Source of the DNA: an uncultured Paracoccaceae bacterium
Lineage (GTDB): Bacteria; Pseudomonadota; Alphaproteobacteria; Rhodobacterales; Rhodobacteraceae
Length of the DNA stretch: 64,000 bases
Direction: 5' to 3'
NCBI GenBank assembly: GCA_947499715.1
Contig: CANMPL010000002.1
Span: 124,001 to 188,000, forward strand
Below are positions 43,421 to 52,267 of this stretch, in pieces. The position numbers and the translations under genes are program-made. A model generated the notes under the pieces. It was not told where the DNA came from. It did no database searches and saw nothing but the letters and a program-made list of their open reading frames with translations. The stretch's first letter is position 1. Every line of letters begins with the position of its first letter.

Positions 43421-44404
43421 ATGGATGCGCAATTTTCACGTCGCAAACTGCTGACCCCGCCAGAATTGCGGGAACTGACGGCGCGGTCGGATGCCAAGGG
43501 CTGGCAACAAATGGGCAGCTTTCTGACGGCGATTGCCATTGCTGCGGTGCTGCACGCCTTGGCCATGGGCACCTGGTGGGTGCTGCTGACCGGGCTGGCG
43601 CTGGGGGTCTTGCTGAATTTTACCTACGCAGGTCAACACGAGTTGAGCCATGCGACAGTGTTTGAGACCCGCAAGCTCAATACATTCTGGGGACGGGTGA
43701 TCGGGTTCTTGCAGATCTTTCCGCGCGACTATGACCAGATCATGCATTTTGCGCACCACCAATACACGCAAGACTGGGAACGTGACGGCGAGTTGGTGCG
43801 CGAACCCTATACGCTGACGACTTATCTGTTGTGGCTGAGTGGCGCGACCTATTGGCGCAATCGCATCTTTGGCGTGATCCGGCGCGCGCGGGGGATCATC
43901 GTGGAACCTTATATCCGGGCCGAGGAAGAGGCGAAGGTGATCCGTGAAAGCCGTCTGCATCTGGCCGGTTACGGCGCGATTGCGGTGCTGGCGCTGGTGG
44001 CTGGGTCGTGGTGGCCGCTGACCTTCTGGCTGCTTCCCATGGTGCTCACCAAGCCGATCCACCAATTGCAGAACACGATTGAGCATCTGGGGCTAAGCCA
44101 CGAAAGCGATATTCTGGAAAACACGCGTTCGACCCGCGCCGGGCCGTTCATCAAGTGGCTGTGCTGGCAGATGCCCTACCACACTGCCCATCATACCTTT
44201 CCTGCCGTCCCGTTCTGGAAACTGCATGACCTGAACGAAAAGATCGAGGCGCAGGCCGGCGAAGTGCACCGCATGGGCTGGATCGAGTTTCAGATCGAGG
44301 TGATCAAGAAGCTGCGCGCCAAGGATGAAAGCCAATACCCGATGAACGAGGTCTGGATCGTCCCGGTCAGCGGTGGCCGCACCGCCCGGATTGCCGCTGA
44401 ATGA
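43421..44404 (+). CDS. Fatty acid desaturase-family membrane enzyme
   Basis: This 327-residue di-iron membrane enzyme has His boxes in GQHELSHATV (HxxxH), HFAHHQY (HxxHH) and YHTAHHTFP (HxxHH), plus an extra EHLGLSHE. Four to five transmembrane helices lie about residues 30-75 and 200-235. It could desaturate or hydroxylate an acyl chain or another lipid. ATG 43421 has AAAGGAG upstream; the longer frame from 43280 does not match the family. It overlaps the next gene by four bases. Confidence 0.82.
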   Translation: MDAQFSRRKLLTPPELRELTARSDAKGWQQMGSFLTAIAIAAVLHALAMGTWWVLLTGLALGVLLNFTYAGQHELSHATVFETRKLNTFWGRVIGFLQIFPRDYDQIMHFAHHQYTQDWERDGELVREPYTLTTYLLWLSGATYWRNRIFGVIRRARGIIVEPYIRAEEEAKVIRESRLHLAGYGAIAVLALVAGSWWPLTFWLLPMVLTKPIHQLQNTIEHLGLSHESDILENTRSTRAGPFIKWLCWQMPYHTAHHTFPAVPFWKLHDLNEKIEAQAGEVHRMGWIEFQIEVIKKLRAKDESQYPMNEVWIVPVSGGRTARIAAE

Positions 44405-45249
44405 GGCGGCTTCAGGTCTATACATCGCTATGGGCGATGCAGCCACATGACCAGAGCGGGGTCAAACTGCCTTACGATCAGGTGTGTGAAATGGTCGCAG
44501 CCGCGGGCTTTGACGGGATGGCGATCGATCTTGGCGCGGCGGATGTGGCGGTGGCCCATCAGGTCCGCCCGCATATGGAGGCTAACGGCCTTACGCCGCT
44601 GATCGTGGCGTTTCCCAAGACCATCGACAGCATGGAAGACACGCTGCTGATGGCCCGCGATTTTGGTGCGCCCTTCGTGGATATCATCGGTCAGGTCATG
44701 CCGATTGCGCTGGACGACATGGTGCCGGTGATCGCGGCGTGGATGGCAATGGCCGACCGGATCGGCGTGCCTGTCCAGTTTGAAACCCACCGCAATTGCA
44801 TCACCAACGATCTTTACACCACATTGCAATTGCTGGACCGCATCCCGGATATGCGCATTTGCGCGGATCTGAGCCATTATGTGGTGGATCGGGAGTTCTG
44901 GTTCCCGCTATCGGACCACGACAAGGGGCTGATCAGCCGGGTGTTGCAGCGTTCCGATAGCTTTCAGGGCCGGGTGGCAAGCCGCCAGCAAATCCAATTG
45001 CAACTGGACTTTCCGCAGCATCAAAAGTGGGTCGATCTGTTCAAGGGCTGGTGGCGCGAAGGTCTGGCCGATTGGCGCGCCCGCAATGCATCCGGCGATT
45101 GCATCTTTGTCTGCGAGTTGGGCCCGCCGGAATACGCGATGACGGACGCAAAGGGCCGCGAAATGTCCAATCGCTGGGCCGAAGCGCAGGTCATTAAAGG
45201 GTGGATTGAGGAGATCTGGAATGACCTCGGCGGCGACGATCCCGCATAA
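44401..45249 (+). CDS. Xylose-isomerase-like TIM-barrel protein (sugar phosphate isomerase/epimerase family)
   Basis: This 282-residue protein has the AP-endonuclease-2/xylose-isomerase TIM-barrel pattern: AAAGFDGMAIDL, VPVQFETHRNCITND (metal Glu), MRICADLSHYVV and CIFVCELGPPEYAM (metal Glu near the end). It is coupled to the desaturase gene by an ATGA overlap, so the two may act on one substrate. Reaction unknown. Confidence 0.72.
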   Translation: MRRLQVYTSLWAMQPHDQSGVKLPYDQVCEMVAAAGFDGMAIDLGAADVAVAHQVRPHMEANGLTPLIVAFPKTIDSMEDTLLMARDFGAPFVDIIGQVMPIALDDMVPVIAAWMAMADRIGVPVQFETHRNCITNDLYTTLQLLDRIPDMRICADLSHYVVDREFWFPLSDHDKGLISRVLQRSDSFQGRVASRQQIQLQLDFPQHQKWVDLFKGWWREGLADWRARNASGDCIFVCELGPPEYAMTDAKGREMSNRWAEAQVIKGWIEEIWNDLGGDDPA

Positions 45250-45291
45250 ATGCGTTGATTGCCGCACGGTTTTCCCCATATTAGGGGCGTA

Positions 45292-45723
45292 ATGAAAGAT
45301 TTTGACCTGACCTACGACAAAACCTGCAACGGGGCCGCTTGGCTGGCCACGGCTGATGTGCGCCCGACACGGCAGCGCGTGACATTGGCGGCTTTGCTGG
45401 TCGGGGATGGGCAAGACCGGCATGTGACGGCAGAAAGCCTGTTTGATGCGGCAACCCGAACAGATGAAAAGGTGTCGCTGGCCACGGTCTACAACACGCT
45501 GCGCGCCTTTAGCGATGCAGGGCTTGTGCGTGAAATCACCGTCGATGGCTCCAAAAGCTATTTTGACACCAACATGACCGACCACCCGCATTTCTACTGG
45601 GAAGACACCGCCGAACTAACCGACGCGCCCGCAGATCAGCTTGAGATTGCGCGTCTGCCCGGCGCGCCTGACGGCGCAGAAATTGCCAGCGTCGATGTGG
45701 TGATCCGGCTCCGCCGCACCTAG
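45292..45723 (+). CDS. irr: Irr, haem-responsive Fur-family iron regulator
   Basis: This 143-residue Fur-family protein has a winged helix (VRPTRQRVTLAALL...HVTAESLFDAA, TVYNTLRAFSDAGLVREI) and the DHPHFYWED segment at the place where Fur proteins bind their regulatory metal. The short C-terminus without the usual CxxC zinc site fits the alphaproteobacterial Irr group, which represses or activates iron and haem genes. ATG 45292 matches the family; the upstream start at 45259 does not. Confidence 0.8.
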   Translation: MKDFDLTYDKTCNGAAWLATADVRPTRQRVTLAALLVGDGQDRHVTAESLFDAATRTDEKVSLATVYNTLRAFSDAGLVREITVDGSKSYFDTNMTDHPHFYWEDTAELTDAPADQLEIARLPGAPDGAEIASVDVVIRLRRT

Positions 45724-45805
45724 AAAACCCACACCAGATCAATTTATTAATGAGCGCCGCGCGTTTGTTAACGATTTCTTTACCCCTTTGGAGTGAGGCT
45801 GAGGC

Positions 45806-46273
45806 ATGTCTCGGTTTCACCCTCTCTTCGTTCCTGGTGCCACCTATTTCTTCACGGTCAGGCTCAAGGATCCTCAGTCAAAGCTGCTGATTGCGCAGGT
45901 CGATCTGCTGCGACAGGCGGTGAAGTCCTGCCGTCAGCGGGCACCGTTTCGGATCGGGTCAAGCGTGGTGCTCCCCAACCGCATTCACACCATCTGGACG
46001 CTACCGCCGGGCGATCATGATTATGGGCGACGCTGGAAGAACATCAAAGCGACATTTGCCCGCCACGCCCAATTGCCGCGCGGGGCGACCGCGGCGGGGC
46101 TGTGGCAGCGTCGCTATTGGGAATGCCCGATCAAGACCCCGCAGGATCTGGCGCTTTATGAAGGGATGATCCGCACCGCGGCCATCGACGACGGTCTGGT
46201 CAAACCCGGCGAAGACTGGCCCTATTGTGCGATGCAGGGGGCGGATGTTGCTGTCTTTGACGCTGTCGCCTGA
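45806..46273 (+). CDS. Decayed REP-associated tyrosine transposase (RAYT, Y1 family)
   Basis: This 155-residue protein follows the RAYT family: GATYFFTVRL at the start, VVLPNRIHTIWTLPPGD, RRWKNIKATFARH and LWQRRYWECPI. Two functional motifs are altered. The HUH-type DHIHxxW motif is NRIHTIW (first His to Arg), and the usual Tyr-containing NPV region before GLV reads IRTAAIDDGLV. Catalysis is therefore doubtful; it may be a domesticated or dying copy. No REP palindromes flank it closely. Confidence 0.75.
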   Translation: MSRFHPLFVPGATYFFTVRLKDPQSKLLIAQVDLLRQAVKSCRQRAPFRIGSSVVLPNRIHTIWTLPPGDHDYGRRWKNIKATFARHAQLPRGATAAGLWQRRYWECPIKTPQDLALYEGMIRTAAIDDGLVKPGEDWPYCAMQGADVAVFDAVA

Positions 46274-46277
46274 TCCG

Positions 46278-47141
46278 CTAGAACCATTGCCCCGGTTCGA
46301 TAATCCCCAGATCCATCAACTGCTGTGAATGCCAGGCAAATTCTGTCGAATTGCGCCAGCGGAAGCTGTCGATCTGGTAACCGCTACCCGGATTGCGCTT
46401 GAGCGCTTTGGCGGTGCGGAAGGAACAGATCGCCGCCGTCACCGAATGATGCCACGGACAGGCATAGGTGTTGTATTCGGGATCGTTGAAGGTGTGATCG
46501 GGTCGCAGCACCAAACCGGGTTTGGCCCGAAACAGGCCCACACGATCAATCCGGCGACGGTTAGAGGGGATATGTTCCTCGTACCGCCAACGCAGTCCGC
46601 CAAAGAAATCAAGCTGGCGTTCCTGAATCTCACCACGCTCATTCTTGCGGGCCAGTGCATAGTAACCGGACTTGTCCATATGCGCGTCATCAAGCGACAC
46701 GGCATTGGGGTTTGCGGAAAGATCTCCAGCGTAAAGATCCACCACATAGGTCAACACTGAATCGCGTCGTTCCTCTGCGGCAAAGGCCAGCATCTCGCCC
46801 ACCGTGCGATGTTCGCAGAAGGGAAAGAACAAGTATTCGGTGTTGTAGCCGTAATAGACCCAGCGACCCGCTGCGGCTTTGATGACGGCATTCACCACCG
46901 TTTCCATCGCGGCATCCGCCAACATATCGAAATGGACCCGCGCCACTTTGTCCGACAACTCATCCGCAAGCGCGATGTCCGCAGCCCCGAAAACCACCAC
47001 CGCGCCAAAGCCGCTGTCGATGTGGTGGCGCACGGTGCTGTCGGCTTCTACGCCGTCTTCCAGCATCACCACTGCAATCGCCCCTTTTCCAAGGGCCGTT
47101 TTGGTGTCGCGGGTGAACGCAGCAAGGTCGCGGTAAATCAT
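46278..47141 (-). CDS. Conserved glycosyltransferase-like protein of unknown function
   Basis: This 287-residue protein has an N-terminal Rossmann-like region ([31 protein letters not shown]) and a middle [10 protein letters not shown] and [13 protein letters not shown] that look like GT-A-type acidic motifs (inference). The C-terminal half holds a [24 protein letters not shown] region. The start is ATG 47141 (MIYRDL). It is convergent with the RAYT gene and divergent from miaB. I cannot name a reaction. Confidence 0.5.
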   Translation of the reverse strand: MIYRDLAAFTRDTKTALGKGAIAVVMLEDGVEADSTVRHHIDSGFGAVVVFGAADIALADELSDKVARVHFDMLADAAMETVVNAVIKAAAGRWVYYGYNTEYLFFPFCEHRTVGEMLAFAAEERRDSVLTYVVDLYAGDLSANPNAVSLDDAHMDKSGYYALARKNERGEIQERQLDFFGGLRWRYEEHIPSNRRRIDRVGLFRAKPGLVLRPDHTFNDPEYNTYACPWHHSVTAAICSFRTAKALKRNPGSGYQIDSFRWRNSTEFAWHSQQLMDLGIIEPGQWF

Positions 47142-47255
47142 CGGGTCCGGTGCCTGTTTGTTGCCGCGCAAGGTCGCGCGGATTGCAGATCATTGCAAGT
47201 GGGCGCAGGCCCGGATAGAACCCGCGCGATTATCCCCAGCGTAATGGAAAAAACC

Positions 47256-48569
47256 ATGTCCGCCCCTAAGAAACTGTTTATCAAAACCTACGGCTGTCAA
47301 ATGAACGTCTATGACAGCGAACGCATGTCAGAGGCGCTGGGCGGGCAGGGATATGTCGAAACCCAGACGCCCGATGACGCGGACATGATCCTGCTGAACA
47401 CATGCCACATCCGCGAAAAGGCCGCTGAAAAGGTCTATTCAGAACTGGGGCGCTTCAAGGGGCTGAAGGCCGAAAAGCCGGATCTGAAAATCGGCGTGGC
47501 AGGTTGCGTCGCACAGGCCGAGGGCGAAGAGATCATGCGCCGCCAGCCGCTGGTGGATCTGGTTGTGGGGCCGCAAAGCTATCACCGCCTACCCGCGATG
47601 GAAGAGGCGGTCACACGAGGTGAAAAAGCGCTCGACACAGATTTCCCAGAGGATGACAAATTCGACACCCTCAAAAAGCGGTCCAAAGCCAAGCGCGGTC
47701 CGACCGCATTCCTGACCGTGCAAGAAGGCTGCGACAAGTTCTGTGCCTTTTGCGTGGTCCCCTATACGCGGGGGTCAGAGGTCAGCCGCCCCGCTGACCG
47801 GGTCATCCGCGAAGCACAGGAACTGGTCGAGGCCGGGGTGAAAGAGATCACGTTGCTGGGCCAGAACGTGAACGCCTACCACGGCCACGCGGGCGGTTTG
47901 GCCGGTCTGATATGGGCGCTTGATAAGGTCGACGGGCTGGAACGGATCCGGTTCACCACCAGCCACCCCAACGACATGGATGACGCCCTGATCGAGGCGC
48001 ATGGCACCTGCGATAAATTAATGCCCTATCTGCACCTGCCGGTCCAATCCGGCTCTGACCGGATCCTCAAGGCGATGAACCGCAAACACACCGCTGAAAG
48101 CTACATCCGTGTGATCGAACGGATCCGCGCAGCACGGCCTGACATCCTGCTGTCGGGTGATTTCATCGTCGGATTCCCCGGTGAGACCGATCAGGACTTT
48201 GCCGACACAATGGATCTGATCGCCGAGGTGAACTACGGACAAGCCTATTCCTTCAAATACTCAACCCGGCCCGGCACGCCAGCGGCGGAAAAGCCGCAAT
48301 TGCCGGAAGAGGTGATGGCGGCGCGGTTACAGGCGCTTCAGGCGTTGTTGCGCGATCAGCAACAAGCCGTGCAGCAAAGCATGGTGGGCCGAGACGTGAA
48401 GGTCTTGTTTGAAAAGGCAGGCCGCGAGACGGGCCAAATGATTGGAAAGTCGGACTATTTGCACGCTGTCTATGCCGACGCCCCTGAAAGCGTTCTGGGA
48501 CAAGTGGTGCCCGTTAGAATCACGCAGTCCAGTCCAAACTCTTTAAAAGGCGAAATACTGCGCGGGTAA
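47256..48569 (+). CDS. miaB: tRNA-2-methylthio-N6-dimethylallyladenosine synthase (MiaB)
   Basis: This 437-residue radical-SAM methylthiotransferase modifies A37 of tRNAs reading UNN codons. The N-terminal auxiliary cluster ligands are Cys14 in TYGCQMN, NTCHIRE and AGCVAQ. The radical-SAM motif is CDKFCAFC, and a TRAM domain closes the protein. ATG 47256 is preferred over an in-frame ATG 12 bases upstream on ribosome-site grounds. It heads the conserved run that continues with phoH, but an OmpA/lipoprotein pair now lies between. Confidence 0.96.
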   Translation: MSAPKKLFIKTYGCQMNVYDSERMSEALGGQGYVETQTPDDADMILLNTCHIREKAAEKVYSELGRFKGLKAEKPDLKIGVAGCVAQAEGEEIMRRQPLVDLVVGPQSYHRLPAMEEAVTRGEKALDTDFPEDDKFDTLKKRSKAKRGPTAFLTVQEGCDKFCAFCVVPYTRGSEVSRPADRVIREAQELVEAGVKEITLLGQNVNAYHGHAGGLAGLIWALDKVDGLERIRFTTSHPNDMDDALIEAHGTCDKLMPYLHLPVQSGSDRILKAMNRKHTAESYIRVIERIRAARPDILLSGDFIVGFPGETDQDFADTMDLIAEVNYGQAYSFKYSTRPGTPAAEKPQLPEEVMAARLQALQALLRDQQQAVQQSMVGRDVKVLFEKAGRETGQMIGKSDYLHAVYADAPESVLGQVVPVRITQSSPNSLKGEILRG

Positions 48570-48788
48570 CGTCATCTCAGGCGAGTTTGCCTTAGTTTCG
48601 CGCGATTTCGTGACCCAAAGGCAATTAATCCACGGATTTTCGCGATACTGTTGCCGGTTTCGACACAATATATGGTAATTATGTCTTTTCTCAGGCATAG
48701 ACCTTGGTAATGTCTCTGCAATATCTGCTGAGTGGGATCAAACGGCGCGCTGTGTGTGGCGCGCACTAGAAATCAAGGGGTGAATGCC

Positions 48789-49349
48789 GTGGCATTATCG
48801 TTTCAAAAAGCAAAGTCGGCTCTGGCAGCCGCGCTTGTGCTGGGCATGGTGAGTGGACCTGCCATCGCACAACAACAGCGTGTCATTCAGGGCGAAGAAT
48901 ATACGCCAACCATCTGGATCGACCCAGATGGCTGTGAACATTGGGTGATGGATGACGGCTTTGAAGGCTTCATGTCGCCGCACCGCCGTCGCGACGGTAG
49001 CCCGGTCTGCCATCGGACCGAGATTTGTGGCGTTATCCCCACGGACACCTTGTTCGCCAATGATGAACCCTGGATCCCGGCCCACGCCAAGGCGCAGTTG
49101 ATGGACTTCTTCAACCAAGCCGACGCTTTTGGTTTCCTGATCTACGGCCACACCGACGCGAATGCCTCGGATGAATACAACATGCGCCTGTCAGAGCGCC
49201 GCGCCAACATGGTTGCGGGCATTGCACAGGCCGCCGGTAAGCGCGTCGTTGATGTGCGCGGCTTTGGTGAGCGTCGGCCCCGCGCCGAAGGTCATTCGGC
49301 TGCTGCCTATGCGCAGAACCGCCGTGTTGAAATCTACTGTGTGAAATAA
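48789..49349 (+). CDS. OmpA-like domain exported protein with novel N-terminal module
   Basis: This 186-residue protein has a signal peptide ending AIA|QQQRV. A short module follows (IWIDPDGCEHWVMDDGFEG...DGSPVC, about residues 45-80), then an OmpA/MotB peptidoglycan-binding domain (YGHTDANASDEYNMRLSERRA, RGFGERRPRA, NRRVEIYCV). It should bind peptidoglycan in the periplasm. The start is GTG 48789, with AAGGGG eight bases upstream. The module is repeated in the lipoprotein encoded 12 bases downstream. Confidence 0.82.
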   Translation: MALSFQKAKSALAAALVLGMVSGPAIAQQQRVIQGEEYTPTIWIDPDGCEHWVMDDGFEGFMSPHRRRDGSPVCHRTEICGVIPTDTLFANDEPWIPAHAKAQLMDFFNQADAFGFLIYGHTDANASDEYNMRLSERRANMVAGIAQAAGKRVVDVRGFGERRPRAEGHSAAAYAQNRRVEIYCVK

Positions 49350-49360
49350 GGAGCGGTACA

Positions 49361-49699
49361 ATGACTGCATTGAAAATTTCCGCCCTGATCGTCGCTGGCC
49401 TGTCTGTTTCGGGCTGTGCAGAGCAGCTGGTTGGCCTTGCCGGGATCGAAGGCGGCAACCGCACCGGGGCTGAACGCTTCGTGGACGCGGGCACCGACGC
49501 CAAGAACCTCTCGACGCTGGTCGCCGGTATCTGGGTCGACCCCAACGGCTGTGACCACTGGATCATCGACGACGGGATCGAAGGCTATCTGTCAGAGCGT
49601 CTGACGCCCGATGGCCGCCCCGTGTGTTCCGGCATCGCGCCGCCGAACATCGCAACCGGTCCATTCCGTCAGGGCACAAACATTCCTGACCCGCTCTAA
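49361..49699 (+). CDS. Small lipoprotein sharing the IWxDPxGCxHW module
   Basis: This 112-residue lipoprotein has a signal with lipobox VSGC (Cys about 19). Residues about 57-90 (GIWVDPNGCDHWIIDDG followed by IEGYLSERLTPDGRPVC) align position for position with the module of the OmpA-like protein upstream, including both Cys. I do not know this module by name. The two genes form an operon ended by a strong terminator, so the products may interact in the envelope. Confidence 0.78.
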   Translation: MTALKISALIVAGLSVSGCAEQLVGLAGIEGGNRTGAERFVDAGTDAKNLSTLVAGIWVDPNGCDHWIIDDGIEGYLSERLTPDGRPVCSGIAPPNIATGPFRQGTNIPDPL

Positions 49700-49720
49700 G
49701 CGTGCTGGAAAACGCATCAC

Positions 49721-49753
49721 AAAGGGCCGCAGCATCACGCTGCGGCCCTTTTT
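49721..49753 (+). terminator. Rho-independent terminator of the OmpA/lipoprotein operon
   Basis: A thirteen-base perfect stem AAAGGGCCGCAGC/GCTGCGGCCCTTT with loop ATCAC, ending in TTTTT, lies 21 bases after the lipoprotein stop. Confidence 0.92.
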
Positions 49754-49849
49754 CGTATCAAGTCTGTGACATTTACCACGCTGTCCCTTGCGCCCGTCTT
49801 GCGAGCTTGCCACCATTGGAATCAGCCACCATGTGCTTAGGAGAATTGA

Positions 49850-50866
49850 TTGGCGACAACCGCCCTTCCCCCCGCTGACGATATTTCGGAATCCCTGCTG
49901 GAATTTCCAGATAACTTTCTGCTGATTGACCTGTGCGGTGAACACGACCGCAACCTTGCAACGATTGAAACACAGACCGGCGTGCAAATCCTGCGACGCG
50001 GCAATCAGCTTGCCATTATCGGCGAAGAGGCCCCGCGCAAGTCCGCTGTTGATGTGCTCAAGGCGCTGTATCAACGGCTGGAGGCTGGCAAATCGCTGGA
50101 ACCCGGCGACATTGATCGCGAATTTCGCATGGGCAATCCCGGTCCCGAAAACCCGACCGAACCGGGCGACCAGAAAGAGCTATTCAAAGGCGCGACCGGC
50201 GACCGGGTTGAGATCAAAACCCGCAAGAAACTGGTCGAACCCCGGACAGAGGCGCAGAAAGCCTATGTGCGGTCCTTGTTTGACAATGAACTGGCCTTTG
50301 GCATCGGCCCCGCTGGTACGGGCAAGACCTATCTGGCCGTCGCGGTGGGCGTGAATATGTTCATCAACGGCCAGGTGGATAAGATCATCCTGTCGCGCCC
50401 GGCGGTCGAGGCGGGCGAAAAGCTGGGCTATCTGCCCGGTGACATGAAGGACAAGGTCGACCCCTATATGCAGCCGCTTTATGACGCGCTGGGCGATTTT
50501 TTGCCGGGAAAACAAGCGGCTAAACTGATCGAGGAAAAGCGGATCGAAATCGCGCCACTGGCGTTCATGCGCGGGCGCACGCTGTCGAATGCCTTTGTGG
50601 TGCTGGACGAGGCGCAGAACGCCACCTCGATGCAGATGAAGATGTTCCTGACTCGTCTGGGCGAGGGGTCACGCATGGTCATCACCGGCGACCGGACCCA
50701 GATCGACTTGCCGCGCGGCGTGTCATCGGGGCTGTGGGATGCGGAGCGGTTGCTCAAGTCCATTCCCAAGATCAGCTTTAACTATTTCACCTCCAAGGAC
50801 GTCGTGCGCCACCCGTTGGTCGCCGCAATCATTGAGGCTTATGAGGCGGAAGAGGCCAACAGGTGA
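49850..50866 (+). CDS. phoH: PhoH-family ATPase
   Basis: This 338-residue protein has an N-terminal KH-like region and a PhoH P-loop domain with GPAGTGKTYLAVAVGV (about residues 150-167) and Walker B FVVLDEAQNAT. PhoH-like proteins are RNA-linked ATPases associated with YbeY. The start is TTG 49850, with GGAG six bases upstream. Its stop overlaps the ybeY start by four bases. Confidence 0.93.
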   Translation: MATTALPPADDISESLLEFPDNFLLIDLCGEHDRNLATIETQTGVQILRRGNQLAIIGEEAPRKSAVDVLKALYQRLEAGKSLEPGDIDREFRMGNPGPENPTEPGDQKELFKGATGDRVEIKTRKKLVEPRTEAQKAYVRSLFDNELAFGIGPAGTGKTYLAVAVGVNMFINGQVDKIILSRPAVEAGEKLGYLPGDMKDKVDPYMQPLYDALGDFLPGKQAAKLIEEKRIEIAPLAFMRGRTLSNAFVVLDEAQNATSMQMKMFLTRLGEGSRMVITGDRTQIDLPRGVSSGLWDAERLLKSIPKISFNYFTSKDVVRHPLVAAIIEAYEAEEANR

Positions 50867-51363
50867 CCGTTGATTGCGTCATCGAAGATACGCGCTGGAC
50901 GGAACTAGATTTGGAAACCCTTGCAGCGGCGGCGACCGCTGCGGCCCTTGATGGTGTCGGGCTGGATGGATCGGTCTGGGACATCAGCCTGTTGGCCTGC
51001 GATGACGCAAGGATCGCGGCGCTGAATGCGGATTTTCGGGGCAAACCGCAGCCGACAAACGTCTTGTCATGGCCTGCCATGGAACGCGGCGTCGCAGTTG
51101 CGGGTGAAACTCCCTCGCCGCCAGATCCGGTGGACCCGGAACTCGGCGACATTGCGATTTCATATGACACTTGCGCGCGCGAAGCGGCAGAGGCGGCCAA
51201 GTCGATGGCCGATCATACCACCCATCTGATTGTTCACGCGACGCTACACCTTTTGGGCTACGACCACGAGCGTGACGCAGATGCCACCCTGATGGAGGGG
51301 TTGGAATCACAAATACTTGGCAATATGGGGCTTGCTGACCCATATAGGGAACAGGGCGCATAA
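50863..51363 (+). CDS. ybeY: Endoribonuclease YbeY (rRNA maturation factor)
   Basis: This 166-residue zinc-dependent RNase is needed for 16S rRNA maturation and ribosome quality control. The metal motif is HATLHLLGYDHERDAD. The GTG start overlaps the phoH stop (GTGA), and the substrate-binding FRGKPQPTNVLSWP is present. Gene order phoH-ybeY-corC-lnt is the usual one. Confidence 0.94.
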   Translation: MTVDCVIEDTRWTELDLETLAAAATAAALDGVGLDGSVWDISLLACDDARIAALNADFRGKPQPTNVLSWPAMERGVAVAGETPSPPDPVDPELGDIAISYDTCAREAAEAAKSMADHTTHLIVHATLHLLGYDHERDADATLMEGLESQILGNMGLADPYREQGA

Positions 51364-51386
51364 CGCCCCACATTTGGCTGGAGACA

Positions 51387-52265
51387 ATGAACGACACCAA
51401 CGACGGATCGTCTATCGCGGCGCAAAGCGCGCAGGATGACCAGACAGCGACTGACAACCGCGGCTTTTTCAGCCGCCTGGTTGATGCGCTCAATCCCCAA
51501 AACGAAGAGGATGCCAACCTCGCAGAGGTTGGAACCACGCAGCCGCAGACGGCGACGCTTGGTATGCTGAACCTGCGTCGGATGCGGGTTGAGGATGTGA
51601 TGATCCCCAAGGCCGACATCAAGGCGACGCCTGTGGGTGCCAGCAAGGATGAACTGGTCGAGGTGTTTCGCGACTGCGGCCTGACCCGGCTGCCGGTGTT
51701 TGACGGCACCTTGGACACGCCCATCGGCTTTGTGAACCTCAAGGATTTTGCCCTGCGCTATGGTTTTAACGGCAAGGGCAACAAGATTGACCTGCGGGCG
51801 ATGGTGCGGCCCTTGCTGTTTGTGCCGCCGTCGATGTCGTTGGGTGTTCTGCTGCAAAAGATGCAGGCTGAACGGACCCATATGGCGCTGGTGATTGATG
51901 AATATGGTGGCACCGACGGGCTTGTCACGATCGAGGATCTGATCGAACAGGTTGTCGGCGCGATTGAGGATGAACACGACGTTGACGAGGCCAAAAGCTG
52001 GGTCGCGGAAAGTGATGGCACCTATCTGGCGCTTGCCAAGACCGACCTCGAAGATTTTGAGGCCGAAATCGGCATGGCCCTCACCGACCACGACGACATC
52101 GACGAAGAAGAGATTGAGACCCTTGGCGGTCTGGTCTTTATGTTGTCAGGCCATGTGCCGGTGCGCGGTGAAGTGATCCCGCATCCCGCTGGCGTCGAAT
52201 TCGAAGTGCTCGACGCGGATCCGCGCCGGATCAAGCGCCTGCGGGTGCGGTTACCCAAGGGCTAG
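51387..52265 (+). CDS. corC: CorC/HlyC-type CBS-domain protein
   Basis: This 292-residue cytosolic protein has two CBS domains (about residues 70-200, with VEDVMIPKADI and VIDEYGGTDGLVTIEDLIEQ) and a C-terminal CorC_HlyC domain. It lacks the DUF21 transmembrane part. It has been linked to cobalt/magnesium efflux by genetics in E. coli. It lies two bases upstream of lnt. Confidence 0.92.
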   Translation: MNDTNDGSSIAAQSAQDDQTATDNRGFFSRLVDALNPQNEEDANLAEVGTTQPQTATLGMLNLRRMRVEDVMIPKADIKATPVGASKDELVEVFRDCGLTRLPVFDGTLDTPIGFVNLKDFALRYGFNGKGNKIDLRAMVRPLLFVPPSMSLGVLLQKMQAERTHMALVIDEYGGTDGLVTIEDLIEQVVGAIEDEHDVDEAKSWVAESDGTYLALAKTDLEDFEAEIGMALTDHDDIDEEEIETLGGLVFMLSGHVPVRGEVIPHPAGVEFEVLDADPRRIKRLRVRLPKG

Positions 52266-52267
52266 CG

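Noticed and set aside
43282-43572. Longer start for the DUF1963-type protein
   Set aside because: The added residues overlap the divergent desaturase start region and lack the membrane helix that begins at ATG 43281.
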